A stretch of 64,000 bases of DNA from Burkholderia sp. (GTDB taxonomy: Bacteria > Pseudomonadota > Gammaproteobacteria > Burkholderiales > Burkholderiaceae). How positions within the stretch are numbered: the stretch's first letter is position 1; each line of letters begins with the position of its first letter. A program made the translations under genes and the position numbers. The notes under the pieces are model-generated. The model searched no databases and was not told where the DNA came from. It saw only the letters and a program-made list of their open reading frames with translations. The DNA lies in contig CP144361.1 in the NCBI GenBank assembly GCA_040954445.1, positions 558,001-622,000 of the forward strand, read 5' to 3'. Positions 42,299-51,889 of the stretch are shown here, piece after piece.

Positions 42299-43422
42299 GG
42301 CGTTGTTGCATAAACCGAGCCCGAGGACGCAATGGCATGGACGAGCATAATTTCAGGCGATACGAACGGATTGCGGACGAGCGAGGTCCGCCATACGGTT
42401 GATGACGCCGACGCGAATGGAGACCTCGGTCGCCTGCGCCTCGATGTGACGCGACCAGAGACAGTTGCCGGTGAGGGTCTTGAACCGATACATCGCATTC
42501 TCGGCAAGCGATCGCCGGTGGTGGCCACTGTCTTGCTTCCATTCTCGACGACCGTCACGGGCAATTGCATCAACCGCGCCATTACGCCACGCTGCACCGG
42601 GCATATTCGCTGGCCAATGAACGGCACCCTCGCGTGGCGGAATCGAAAGAATAGCACTGCGTGCAGCAATGGCCGCATGGCATGGCTTTGTGTTGTAGGC
42701 ACCATCACCGCCGATGACATCGATTTGTTCTTAGCGTGGAATCTGGTCGAGTAACTTGGACAGAGCGTCACCGTCAGGCACATTCTGATTCGTCATTAGC
42801 GCGGCATGCACTTGACCCGTATTCGCGTTGAGCGCGAGATAGACTTTACGCCACGTGCGCCGCTTCGAGTAGCCGTGCTGGCGCACCTTCCATTCACCTT
42901 CTCCATAGACCTTCAGATCGGTTTTGTCGACAACCAGATGGATCGGTTCATTGTCACGAAGGATCGGCAGTTCGACATCAAGCGTTTTTACCCGGCGACA
43001 GAGCGTGGTGTAATTCGGCACCGGCAAGTTCGGGAAGGCCAGATCGCGCAGACTTTGGGTGAAACCTTGCAAGACGCGCAACGTCAGTCGATAGACGGTT
43101 TTCACGCCAAGTAATGCCTGACTCAGCGTATCGCCGTATAGACACGGGCGACCACGTGTGGGTATGGCATCGGGTATTCTGGCAAGGACGGCTTCATCTA
43201 TCCATATTGTTACGTTCCCCCGGTTGATCAGGCCTTCATTATAGGCCGCCCAATTCCTGACACGGTCAGCGTGCCTTCGGCTCACCTTTCTTGTGTATGT
43301 CCTTGCGCATTTTCTTGGTAAAAATTAGGCAGTTACTCTGGAATCTGACTTGATAGGAGGCTGGCCCCGCGACCGTTGCGCGTAAACGTCACCGGATTTC
43401 GCTCGATTTATGCAATAACGCC
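42299..43422 (-). mobile_element. IS-A copy with nonsense codon
   Basis: 1124 bp with both ends. The transposase has an inserted base near the N-terminus (ACGGTCAGCG) and a GAA-to-TAA change after DQIPR (CGCTAAGAAC), separating the first catalytic Asp from the rest. Confidence 0.92.
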
Positions 43423-43423
43423 A

Positions 43424-43452
43424 TTTCAAGATCTCGAATTGCGGATTAATAA
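43424..43452. repeat. Half MITE end after waaF
   Basis: TTTCAAGATCTCGAATTGCG followed by GATTAATA, the right MITE arm. It lies 11 bp past the waaF stop codon. Confidence 0.7.
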
Positions 43453-43463
43453 CCAACGGTGTG

Positions 43464-44528
43464 TTACACCTCACTCTCAGTGCTGGCCGAGCACAGCATG
43501 CCGCGCAGGTCGTCAAAGACCTGCTCCGGGTTCAGCTCGCGTAGGCAATTTAGGTGGCCGAGCGGGCATGCGCGCTGGAAGCAGGGGCTACATTCGAGCA
43601 GCAGAAATTGTACCTTTGCCAAATTTGAGAGCGGCGGAGTGTGGCGAGGATCGGTCGAGCCATACAGTGCGACTAGAGGGCGGTTCAGCGCGGCGGCCAC
43701 GTGCATTAGGCCCGAATCGTTAGTAACTACCGCGTTGGCACGCGCAATCAGCGCGCAGGCTTCGGATAGCGAGGTCTGCCCGCATAGGTTGCGTACGCCA
43801 GGTGCCTGGTCGGCCATCGTCTGCGCGGTCGACGCATCCTTCGGCGAGCCAAGCGCGATCATCTGCATATAAGGGAAGGATCGACCAATGATGCATGCCA
43901 GTGCCGCGAAATGCTCTGGCGGCCAACGCTTAGCCGGACCATACTCGGCGCCCGGGCAGAACACGATCAGCGGCTTGTGCATGTCCAGGTCGAAGCGCGT
44001 CGAGACGCGCACTGTATCGTTGAGGTCGGCCTCTAGTCGTGGCATCGGCAGCGACTGGAGCGCCTCGTCGCGCTTCGTGCCCGGTGCGTAGGCGAGTGCG
44101 GCATAGAATGGCACCATTGGTGGGCGCGAATCGTGTGTCTTAGGTGGGTTCATATGGCGCACGTTGAGCAGCGCGTAGCGCGACTCACCGGTGTAGCCGA
44201 TGCGCAATGGGATCCCAGCCAGCCAGGGGATCAGGGCTGATTTCAGCGAGTTCGGCAGCACGTAGGCGGCGTCATAGCCAACCTCACGTAGGTCGCTGGC
44301 GAATTTCCAGCGGTGCAGCATCTGCAGCTTGCCGTGGGCCAGGTCGGTAGCATCTACCTCTTGCACCTCGCCGATCTCTGGCATGCGCTCGAGCACGGGC
44401 GCGACCCAGCTCGGCGCGACCGCGTCGATCACGATCTGAGGATGTAGTTTTTTCAGGAGCGCGAAAAGCGGCTGTGCCATCAATGCATCACCGATCCAGT
44501 TCGGTGCGATTACCAATACGCGACGCAT
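43464..44528 (-). CDS. waaF: ADP-heptose:LPS heptosyltransferase II
   Basis: Adds the second heptose to the LPS inner core (GT9 family, inner-membrane cytoplasmic face). I chose ATG 44528 (MRRVLVIAPNWIGDALMAQPL), which carries the family motif WIGDA; upstream codons of the open frame lie partly in a MITE. The 354-aa product is complete, with FCPGAEYGPAKRWP near residue 190, NDSGLMHVAAALNRPLVALYGSTDP near 270 and the C-terminal Cys-rich tail CSPCFQRACPLGHLNCL. A MITE begins 21 bp before the start codon. In Burkholderia the small zinc-ribbon gene precedes waaF; here the same order survives with two IS-A copies wedged in between. Confidence 0.95.
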   Translation of the reverse strand: MRRVLVIAPNWIGDALMAQPLFALLKKLHPQIVIDAVAPSWVAPVLERMPEIGEVQEVDATDLAHGKLQMLHRWKFASDLREVGYDAAYVLPNSLKSALIPWLAGIPLRIGYTGESRYALLNVRHMNPPKTHDSRPPMVPFYAALAYAPGTKRDEALQSLPMPRLEADLNDTVRVSTRFDLDMHKPLIVFCPGAEYGPAKRWPPEHFAALACIIGRSFPYMQMIALGSPKDASTAQTMADQAPGVRNLCGQTSLSEACALIARANAVVTNDSGLMHVAAALNRPLVALYGSTDPRHTPPLSNLAKVQFLLLECSPCFQRACPLGHLNCLRELNPEQVFDDLRGMLCSASTESEV

Positions 44529-44548
44529 CAGGTTGATATCTAGTGTCT

Positions 44549-44638
44549 TATTGCTTCGAAATTCGTAATCTTCAAATTGGAAAAGCGAGACATGAGCGAC
44601 GATTTTCAAATTTCAAAATCACGAATTTTGAATTAATA
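44549..44638. mobile_element. IS-B-derived MITE, 90-bp short form
   Basis: Palindromic arms (GAAATTCGTAATCTTCAAAT and the TTTCAAAATCACGAATT side), shorter in the middle (the left CATG segment deleted), bounded by TA on both sides. It lies in the waaF leader and probably separates it from its promoter. Confidence 0.8.
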
Positions 44639-44646
44639 ACCAGGCA

Positions 44647-45536
44647 GGCGTTGTTGCATAAATCGAGCCAGATCCGTTGACGTTTACGCGCAACGCTTGC
44701 GGGGCCAGCCTCCTATCAAGTCAAGTTCCAGAGTAACTGCCTAATTTTTTCCAAGAAAATGCGCAAGGACATACACAAGAAAGGTGAGCCGAAGGCACGC
44801 TACCGTTTCAGGAATTGGGCGGCCTATAATGAAGGCCTGATCAACCGGGGGAACGTAACAATGTGGATAGATGAAGCCGTCCTTGCCAGAATACCCGATG
44901 GCATACCCACACGTGGTCGCCCGTGTCTATACGGCGATACGCCTGATTCAGGCATTACTTGGTGTAAAGATCGTCTATCGACTGACGTTGCGCGCTCTGC
45001 AAGGTTTCACCCAAAGTCTGCGCGATCTGGCCTTCCAGAGCTTGCCGGTGCCGAATTACACCACGCTCTGTCGCCGGGCCAAAACGCTTGATGTCGAACT
45101 GCCGATCCTTCGTGACAATGAACCGATCCATCTGGTTGTCGACAGCACCGGTCTGAAGGTCTATGGAGAAGGTGAATGGAAGGTGCGCCAGCACGGCTAC
45201 TCGAAGCGGCGCACGTGGCGTAAAGTCCATCTCGCGCTCAACGCGAATACAGGTCAAGTGCATGCCGCGCTAATGACGAATCAGAATGTGGCTGACGGTG
45301 ACGCTCTGGCCAAGTTGCTCGACCAGATTCCACGCGAAGAACAAATCGATGTCATCGGCGGTGACGGTGCCTACGACACCAAGCCATGCCATGCGGCCAT
45401 TACTGCACGCAGTGCTATTCCTTCGATTCCGCCACTCGAGGGTGCCGCTCATTGGCCAGCGGATATGCCCCCGGCGCGGCGTGGCGTAATGGCGCGGTTG
45501 ATGCAATTGCCCGTGACGGTCGTCGAGAATGGAAGC
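44647..45536 (+). mobile_element. IS-A copy, 3' truncated, left of an inverted pair
   Basis: Intact 5' end. Transposase from 44759 is frameshifted by an extra C at ATACGCCTGATT, then open from 44871 to the EWK..S segment, where the next copy begins (GAGAATGGAAGC then GGCGTTG). It lacks its 3' end and the YREK motif. Confidence 0.9.
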
Positions 45537-46673
45537 GGCGTTGTTGCATAAATCGAACGTGAGGACGCCATGGCATCGGACGGGCATAATTCAGGCGATA
45601 CGAACGGATTGCGGACGAGCGAGGTCCGCCATGCGGTTGATGACGCCGACGCGAACGGCGACCTCAGTCGCCTGCGCGGCGATGTGACGCGCCCGATGTG
45701 ACGCGCTCAGAGACAGTGGCCGGTGAGGGTCTTGAACCGATATATCGCATTCTCGGCAAGCAATCGCCGGTGGTAGCCACTGTGTTGCTTCCATTCTCGA
45801 CGACCGTCACGGGCAATTGCATCAACCGCGTCATTACGCCACGCCGCACTGGGCATATCCGCTGGCCAATGAGCGGCACCCTCGAGTGGCGGAATCGAAG
45901 GAATAGCACTGCGTGCAGTAATGGCCGCATGGCATGGCTTGGTGTCGTAGGCACCGTCACCGCCGATGACATCGATTTGTTCTTCGCGTGGAATCTGGTC
46001 GAGCAACTTGGCCAGAGCGTCACCGTCAGCCACATTCTGATTCGTCATTAGCGCGGCATGCACTTGACCTGTATTCGCGTTGAGCGCGAGATGGACTTTA
46101 CGCCACGTGCGCCGCTTCGAGTAGCCGTGCTGGCGCACCTTCCATTCACCTTCTCCATAGACCTTCAGACCGGTGCTGTCGACAACCAGATGGATCGGTT
46201 CATTGTCACGAAGGATCGGCAGTTCGACATCAAGCGTTTTGGCCCGGCGACAGAGCGTGGTGTAATTCGGCACCGGCAAGCTCGGGAAGGCCAAATCGCG
46301 CAGACTTTGGGTGAAACCTTGCAGGGCGCGCAAGGTCAGTCGATAGACGGTCTTCACGCCAAGTAATGCCTGAATCAGCGTATCGCCGTATAGACACGGG
46401 CGACCACGTGTGGGTATGGCATCGGGTATTCTGGCAAGGACGGCTTCATCTATCCACATTGTTACGTTCCCCCGGTTGATCAGGCCTTCATTATAGGCCG
46501 CCCAATTCCTGAAACGGTAGCGTGCCTTCGGCTCACCTTTCTTGTGTATGTCCTTGCGCATTTTCTTGGCAAAAATTAGGCAGTTACTCTGGAATCTGAC
46601 TTGATAGGAGGCTGGCCCAGCGACCGTTGCGCGTAAACGTCAATGGATCTCGCTCGATTTATGCAACAACGCC
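45537..46673 (-). mobile_element. IS-A copy, transposase truncated near C-terminus
   Basis: Both ends. The transposase (46561 to 45707) is open for 284 residues, including D, D and the Glu of RRLLAENAIYRFK, but ends early at GHCL because of a short tandem duplication (GATGTGACGCGC) near 45690. Possibly still active, since the YREK motif is present. ACCAGGC borders the two-copy block on both sides (44639-44645 and 46674-46680). Confidence 0.92.
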
Positions 46674-46757
46674 ACCAGGCGCACAGCACGGATAGAATAC
46701 TGTCGCGCGTGCATTGCGGTGCTGATCCGCTTGCTGGTCATGGGCCGCGCCGACCGC

Positions 46758-46952
46758 TCAGTGGCCATGGACGACTTCGCCGTCGCGCAGCTTGTAGAGC
46801 GTTCCGCAATAGGGGCAGCGTGCCGCGCCGTGGGTGATGTCAATGAACACGCGCGGATGCGTGTTCCAGTGCGTCATTGCCGAGTTCGGGCAATAGGCAG
46901 GTAGATCCTTGGCTAACAGTTCGACGAGCAGTCGTTCCTTGATTTCACTCAT
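46758..46952 (-). CDS. Zinc-ribbon domain protein (COG4391 type)
   Basis: A 64-aa protein MSEIKERLLVELLAKDLPAYCPN ending in YKLRDGEVVHGH. The conserved CPN, H (VFIDITHG) and CPYCGT residues form a zinc ribbon, as in the small family found beside NDUFS6-like subunits and, in Burkholderia, just before waaF. Function unknown. Its ATG (46952) overlaps a TGA in another frame as ATGA, suggesting a lost upstream partner; about 100 bp of possibly coding sequence (46953-47050) remains of it, ending in AELRLSLSQETAL. Confidence 0.88.
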   Translation of the reverse strand: MSEIKERLLVELLAKDLPAYCPNSAMTHWNTHPRVFIDITHGAARCPYCGTLYKLRDGEVVHGH

Positions 46953-47051
46953 AGGGCAGTCTCTTGTGACAACGAGAGGCGGAGCTCGGCGCGTATTTCG
47001 CCGTTGCCTGAAACGATGGCAAAAAACCAGCTGTGCAGTGCAGCGTTGTTG

Positions 47052-47098
47052 GGCGTTGTTGCCATTGTGTCTTTACGCTCGATTTATGCAACAACGCC
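47052..47098. mobile_element. 47-bp IS-A remnant of two ends
   Basis: GGCGTTGTTGCC at the left and GCTCGATTTATGCAACAACG at the right, with about 15 bp between. It is the minimal IS-A footprint, two terminal repeats and no internal sequence. GCGTTGTTG directly before it is a third, partial end. Confidence 0.75.
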
Positions 47099-47111
47099 GG
47101 TGCGTTGCACT

Positions 47112-47900
47112 TTACTCTTGCAACCGCCAGGAGTCGACGTCCTGGGACTGGGGTCCGAGCTGCGCACTCGTCCGACCGAACCGACGTTCACGATCGGTGT
47201 ACGACGCCAGCGCCTCGGCGAGCGCGGCGGCGTCGAAATCGGGCCAGAACTTGCCGGTGAAATAGAATTCGGTATAGGCGAGCTGCCAGAGCAAGAAGTT
47301 GCTGACACGCCGCTCGCCGCCGGTGCGGATAAACAAATCTGGCTCGGGTGCGTAGGCCATCGCTAGGTGCTGCGCGAAGGCGGTTTCGTTGACTTCGAGC
47401 TCGCGGCCTTCGCGTACAGCCTCCGCGATCAGTTTCTGGGCGGCCTGCAGGATATCCCAGCGACCGCCGTAGTTCGCGGCGATGGTTAGCGTGAGACGCG
47501 TGTTGCGGGCAGTCTTGGTTTCTGCGCGGCGGATCAACTCGCAGATGCGAGACTCGAAGCGGTCGAGATCGCCGACCACGCGCAGGCGGATACCGTTAGC
47601 ATGCAGCTTACCTACCTCGCGCTCGAGCGCGGTGATGAACAGCCGCATCAGAAACGATACCTCATCGTTCGGCCTGCGCCAGTTTTCAGAGCTGAAGGCG
47701 AACAGCGTCAGATATTCGACGCCGGCTCGCGCACACCCTTCCACCGCGGAGCGCACTGCGTCGACGCCGCAGGTATGTCCCGCGACGCGCGGCAGGTGAC
47801 GCTCGGTGGCCCAACGGCCGTTTCCGTCCATAATGATCGCGATATGACGTGGCACGGAGTCGACGTCAGGCACGCGAACGGTAGAGCTCGTATAAGTCAT
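47112..47900 (-). CDS. uppS: Undecaprenyl diphosphate synthase
   Basis: Makes the C55 lipid carrier for peptidoglycan and LPS. Start 47900 gives [31 protein letters not shown]; seven upstream codons lack similarity. Signature motifs: [13 protein letters not shown] near residue 20, SSENWRRP near 75, [12 protein letters not shown] near 150 and [28 protein letters not shown] near 195. The 262-aa length is normal, but the last residues (SWRLQE) differ from relatives and are read from an unassigned repeat (GGTTGCAAGAGTAAAGTGCA). It follows frr by 50 bp, the conserved order pyrH-frr-uppS; cdsA and later genes have been lost from here. Confidence 0.95.
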   Translation of the reverse strand: MTYTSSTVRVPDVDSVPRHIAIIMDGNGRWATERHLPRVAGHTCGVDAVRSAVEGCARAGVEYLTLFAFSSENWRRPNDEVSFLMRLFITALEREVGKLHANGIRLRVVGDLDRFESRICELIRRAETKTARNTRLTLTIAANYGGRWDILQAAQKLIAEAVREGRELEVNETAFAQHLAMAYAPEPDLFIRTGGERRVSNFLLWQLAYTEFYFTGKFWPDFDAAALAEALASYTDRERRFGRTSAQLGPQSQDVDSWRLQE

Positions 47901-47950
47901 GGCCGCTGAGACAGTAACCAAGTAGAAAAGTGCGAGGCGCGCATCGCGGG

Positions 47951-48511
47951 TCAGACCGTCATGATTTCAGCTTCCTTGGTCTGTACGAGCTTGTCGATCT
48001 CGGCGACATGTTTATCCGTCAGCTTCTGGACTTCGTCGCTGGCGCGGCGCTCATCGTCTTCCGAAATGTCTTTATTCTTGACGAGCTTCTTGAGCTGCTC
48101 GTTGGCGTCACGGCGCAGGTTGCGCACGACCACTTTGGCTGTCTCGGCCTCGCTCTTGACCACCTTGGTCAGCTCGAGGCGGCGCTCTTCAGTCAACGCA
48201 GGCATCGAAACTCGGATGATGTCACCCGAGGTCGACGGGTTCAAGCACAGGTCCGATTCGCGGATGGCCTTCTCGACTTTCACCACCATCAGCTTTTCCC
48301 AGGGCTGCACGCCAATCGTGCGCGTGTTAATCAGGGTTAGGTTGGCGACCTGCGAGATCGGCACTATTGAGCCGAAGTAGTCGACCTGCACGTGATCGAG
48401 CAAGCGCGTATGCGCACGACCGGTGCGGATCTTTGCCAGATCGTTCTTGAACGCTTCGATCGAGCGTTGCATCTTCTGCTCGACGCTCTTTTTCACTGCA
48501 GCATGACTCAT
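47951..48511 (-). CDS. frr: Ribosome recycling factor
   Basis: With EF-G, splits the post-termination ribosome. The 186-aa protein is full length and intact: [45 protein letters not shown], then [24 protein letters not shown] and the KEAEIMTV tail typical of beta-proteobacteria. ATG 48511 is the normal start. It is 86 bp after pyrH and 50 bp before uppS, so an operon. Confidence 0.96.
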   Translation of the reverse strand: MSHAAVKKSVEQKMQRSIEAFKNDLAKIRTGRAHTRLLDHVQVDYFGSIVPISQVANLTLINTRTIGVQPWEKLMVVKVEKAIRESDLCLNPSTSGDIIRVSMPALTEERRLELTKVVKSEAETAKVVVRNLRRDANEQLKKLVKNKDISEDDERRASDEVQKLTDKHVAEIDKLVQTKEAEIMTV

Positions 48512-48597
48512 TTCAATCTCCGAAATTTCATACCTTTAAAACGACATAGGCCGGCATCCCACCGGCGGCGTCATGCCAAGCCTGTATCGGCCTAAGT

Positions 48598-49311
48598 TTA
48601 CACGTGGACAAGCGTACCCTCATCCTTGCCCTGCACGATACGCTTGAGCGCACCGGGCTTGTTGATCGAGAACACCCGGATCGGTAGCTTCTGGTCGCGG
48701 CACAGCGCAAAAGCGGTAGCATCCATTACCTGCAGATTGAGGCCGATCGCCTCGTCGAAGCTGATCGAGGTATAGCGCGTGGCCGACGGATCCCTTTTCG
48801 GGTCGGCGGTATAGACGCCGTCCACCTTGGTAGCCTTTAGCACCATTTCCGCGCCCACTTCCGAGCCGCGCAGCGCAGCGGCCGTGTCGGTCGTGAAGAA
48901 TGGGTTGCCAGTACCGGCCGCGAAGATCACCACACGGCCTTCTTCCAGCTGGCGGATCGCGCGGGGCCGGATGTATGGCTCCACCACCTGGTCCATACGC
49001 AGCGCCGACTGCACGCGTGCCTCGATACCAGCGTGGCGCATCGCGTCTTGCAGTGCCAGCGCGTTCATCATCGTCGCCAGCATCCCCATGTAATCGGCCG
49101 TGGCACGGTCCATGCCGGCCGCGCCGCCCGCCATACCGCGGAAAATGTTGCCGCCGCCGATCACGACGGCCAGCTGCGTGCCGAGGCGCACTACCTCGGC
49201 GATATCCGCCACCATCCGCTCAATCGTCGCACGATTGATGCCGAAGGCATCGTCGCCCATCAGCGCTTCACCGGAAAGTTTAAGGAGGACGCGTTTATAG
49301 GCATAGGGCAT
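48598..49311 (-). CDS. pyrH: UMP kinase
   Basis: Phosphorylates UMP to UDP (hexamer, bacterial type). I chose ATG 49311, [17 protein letters not shown], one residue different from relatives' [17 protein letters not shown]; the frame opens four codons upstream. The 237-aa product includes KLSGEAL near residue 12, GGGNIFRG near 55, [12 protein letters not shown], and [30 protein letters not shown]. Intact. First gene of the surviving pyrH-frr-uppS block; rpsB and tsf, normally upstream, are absent. Confidence 0.96.
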   Translation of the reverse strand: MPYAYKRVLLKLSGEALMGDDAFGINRATIERMVADIAEVVRLGTQLAVVIGGGNIFRGMAGGAAGMDRATADYMGMLATMMNALALQDAMRHAGIEARVQSALRMDQVVEPYIRPRAIRQLEEGRVVIFAAGTGNPFFTTDTAAALRGSEVGAEMVLKATKVDGVYTADPKRDPSATRYTSISFDEAIGLNLQVMDATAFALCRDQKLPIRVFSINKPGALKRIVQGKDEGTLVHV

Positions 49312-49649
49312 AAGGGCTTCCAAGCGACGAGAGGATTACAAGCACGAACTGTTGCGGCAGCTCCGGTTTCCTAGGATCTATTGATCTCTTTGGGTGGATT
49401 CTCTGTCTTTTTGGACACTCATTTTTGCATTTGACTTTCGGGAGTTGATACCGCGCCCATTGGAGCGAAGAACTTTATCGAAATGTGATTACATTTTGTC
49501 TTTTGCACGAGTGGGCCAAGATGATCAGAACGTTACTGAGCAATGAGGTTTAGGCACGAATCGCCGTTACCGGGCAAGTAGGGCAATCCAAGTCGCACGA
49601 GGTGCGACAATCGTTGGTTTTTTGAAGTCGTTCTCTGAATTGGCCGGAC
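49312..49649. other. Non-coding AT-richer region before pyrH
   Basis: No gene recognised. GAGAGGATTACAAG precedes pyrH. The stretch 49380-49560 is unlike its neighbours in base composition but shows no known motif. Confidence 0.35.
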
Positions 49650-49960
49650 CGATTGCCTATGATGCGATGTTCCGAAGGAATGCAGCCAATGGCATACGGT
49701 GATATGCGCTTCCCCCAGTGGGGTTGCAAAGGTGTATGGGAACGGGTTGGCGCACGCGGTATGCGACGAAACGCAAATCAAATGCGTGCTGATCAACTCG
49801 ACCATCGTTTAAGTGCACCAGCATTCGACCGGAACTCGAAAAAAACGGCCCACAAGCGTTCGGGCGTTCGCGCAGTGGACTGACAACTAAGCTGCATATG
49901 GCTGTCGATGAAACTGGTTAACCTCTGAGAATAATTGCCAACGCAGGAGAGATCTAGCGC
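49650..49960 (+). mobile_element. IS427-like (IS5 family) transposase remnant
   Basis: Plus-strand degenerate transposase, different from IS-A. GVWERV, LINSTIV (first catalytic Asp region, Asp lost to Asn), HQHS, KLHMAVDETG and PLRIIANAGE-like sequences match the IS427 subgroup, with stops and frameshifts. It ends near 49960, before an IS-A copy. Confidence 0.65.
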
Positions 49961-49980
49961 ACTTCCTGTGCGCACGAATT

Positions 49981-50445
49981 GGCGTTGTTGTATAAATCGA
50001 GCGTGAGGACGCAATGGCATCGACGTGCATAATTTCAGGCGATACGAACAGATTGCGTACGAGCGAGGTCCGCTGTTCGCCTTGGAGTCGATGTGACGCG
50101 CCCAGAGACAGTCGACGGTGAGCGTCTTGAACCGATACATCGCATTCTTGGCAAGCAATCGCCGGTGGTAGCCACTGTCTTTCTTCCATTCTCGACGACC
50201 GTCACGGGCAATTGCATCAACCACACCGTTACACCACGCCGCACCGGGCGTATCCGCTAGCAAATGAGAGCGGCACCCTCGCGTGGCGGAATCGAAGGAA
50301 CAGCACTGCGTGCAGCAATAGCCGCATTGCATGGCTTGGTATCGTAGGCACCGTCGTCGTCGATGACATCGATTTGTTTGTTGTGTGGAATCTGGCCGAA
50401 CAACTTGGCCAGAGCGTCACCATCAGCTACATTCTGATGAGTCAT
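49981..50445 (-). mobile_element. IS-A copy interrupted by MITEs (3' part)
   Basis: 3' end (GGCGTTGTTGTATAAATCGA) and C-terminal transposase region with deletions and frameshifts, up to GTCATTA where a MITE is inserted. The copy continues at 50565. Confidence 0.87.
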
Positions 50446-50564
50446 TATTGATCCGAAATTCGTTATCTTGAAATTAGAAAAGCGTCCCTGATGCCTCGTT
50501 TTTCCATACCTCGCATATAAGGGACAATTTTTTCAATTTTAAGATAACGAATTTCGGATCAATA
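50446..50564. mobile_element. IS-B-derived MITE inserted in IS-A with TA duplication
   Basis: 119-bp palindrome from TATTGATCCGAAATTCGTTA to AACGAATTTCGGATCAATA. The IS-A target reads GTCATTAGCGCGG uninterrupted elsewhere and here GTCAT-TA-MITE-TA-GCGCGG, so the TA is duplicated. Internal inversion: the central CATGCCTCGTTTTTCCATAC is reversed relative to other copies. Confidence 0.92.
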
Positions 50565-51121
50565 GCGCGGCATGCATTTGAGCCGTATTTGCGTTGAGCG
50601 CGAGATGGACTTTACGCCACGTGCGCCGCTTCGAGTAGCCGTGCTGGCGCACTTTCCATTTACCTTCGCCATAGACCTTCAGGCCGGTGCTGTCGACTAC
50701 CAGATAGATTTGCTTCGTTGTCGCGAAGGATCGGTAGTTCGACATCAAGCCTTTTTGCCCGGCGACAGAGCGTGGTGTAATTCGGCACCGGAAAGCTCGG
50801 GAAAGACAGATCGCGCAGATTTTTGGTAAAACTTTGCAGGACGCGCAACGTCAGTCAATAGACAGTCTTCACGCAAAGTAATGCCTGAATAAGCGTATCG
50901 CCTTATATAGACGCTGGCGTCCACGCGTGGATATGGCCGTCGGGTATTCTGGAAAGGACGGCTTCATCTATCCATATCGTCACGTTCTCTCGGTTAACCA
51001 GGCCTGCATTATAGGCCGCCAAATTCATGAAACGGTAGCGTGCCTTCGGTTCACCTGTCTTGTGTATATCTTTTAGCATTTTCTTGGAAAAATTAGGCAG
51101 TGACTCTGAAATCTGACTGGA
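50565..51121 (-). mobile_element. IS-A copy interrupted by MITEs (5' part)
   Basis: N-terminal transposase region with several indels, ending TCTGACTGGA where the second MITE begins. After that MITE only ATGCAACAACGC of the 5' terminus remains (51240-51250), so about 55 bp of leader are lost. Confidence 0.85.
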
Positions 51122-51239
51122 TATTGATCCGCAATTCGTAATCTTAAAATTGGAAAATCGTCCCTCATGTGATTGGCATGGAAAAACGAGACATGAGGGA
51201 TAAATTTTCAATTTTAAGATTACGAATTGCGGATCAACA
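51122..51239. mobile_element. IS-B-derived MITE, clearest palindrome
   Basis: TATTGATCCGCAATTCGTAA to TTACGAATTGCGGATCAA: about 48-bp inverted arms with very few mismatches and a 20-bp centre GATTGGCATGGAAAAACGAG. The centre equals the IS-B start-codon region (ATGGAAAAA...). Confidence 0.92.
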
Positions 51240-51249
51240 TGCAACAACG

Positions 51250-51460
51250 CGGCTCGGTGACGCCGGGTCCTGGTCAAAGTAGAGGCACGTTCTGGACAAG
51301 TGTAAGCCCAGAAACTCGGGGCCGGTATTCCTGCGGACCTCACTGCTGACGGGTGGTGTGCGACACTTATAAAGCTCTGGCGATATCGGCCCTGTTTAGC
51401 CGCTCGTTCATACGTTTCTCGATGTAAAGCCGTTCGTTGGCACTCAAGTTTTTTCTTCAT
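51250..51460 (-). mobile_element. Possible IS30-like transposase N-terminal fragment
   Basis: Minus-strand translation with small frame corrections gives MKKKLSANERLYIEKRMNER, then ADIARAL...VSHTT, resembling the helix-turn-helix start of IS30-family transposases. It has stops and is cut by a MITE. Low confidence. Confidence 0.4.
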
Positions 51461-51780
51461 GTAATCGTCTTTCCAGTGGCCTGACCGGGAGATTATCTGG
51501 CCTGGTCGGTGGCGTGATTTTGTTATGTTTTACTTTGGAATGAGCTTTTCATTTTTCCCTGAAGAACATTGATTCTACTTGTCATTAGCGCTACGCTTAC
51601 ACTTTTAGTGGTCGCCAACTTAACGAAGTGCCTTGCCCCAAGAGGCTTGGTATCAAACTCCGAAAGTCGCATACAAAAGTGAGGGTCACAAAAGATAGAG
51701 AATCCACCCGAAGAGTTCGAAAGAACGGCGTCATATTCCGTAACCTCGAGCATATCCTGCTGAAGATGCTGAGCGGCTAT
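51461..51780. other. Unassigned region
   Basis: No gene recognised. A 76-codon minus-strand frame (51753-51523, MLEVTEYDAVLSNSSGG) is open but resembles nothing I know. Confidence 0.3.
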
Positions 51781-51889
51781 TATTGATCCACAATTCTTGA
51801 TCTTGAAATTAGAAAATCACCCCTCATGTGAGGGGCATGGAAAAATGAGACATGAGGGATAAATTTCAAGATCACAAATTTTTTGTTAA
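51781..51889. mobile_element. IS-B-derived MITE, decayed right arm
   Basis: Left arm TATTGATCCACAATTCTTGA, internal hairpin CCCCTCATGTGAGGGG, centre ATGGAAAAATGAGACATG. The right arm is shortened and mutated (TTTCAAGATCACAAATTTTT). Confidence 0.82.

Noticed and set aside
51523..51753. 76-aa frame starting MLEVTEYDAVL
   Set aside because: No recognisable family, no convincing ribosome-binding site, and it lies in a mobile-element-rich stretch.
8494..51889. MITE palindromes as a CRISPR array or attenuator set
   Set aside because: Copies are dispersed, bounded by TA, lack regular spacers, and match an IS-B end, so they are transposable.
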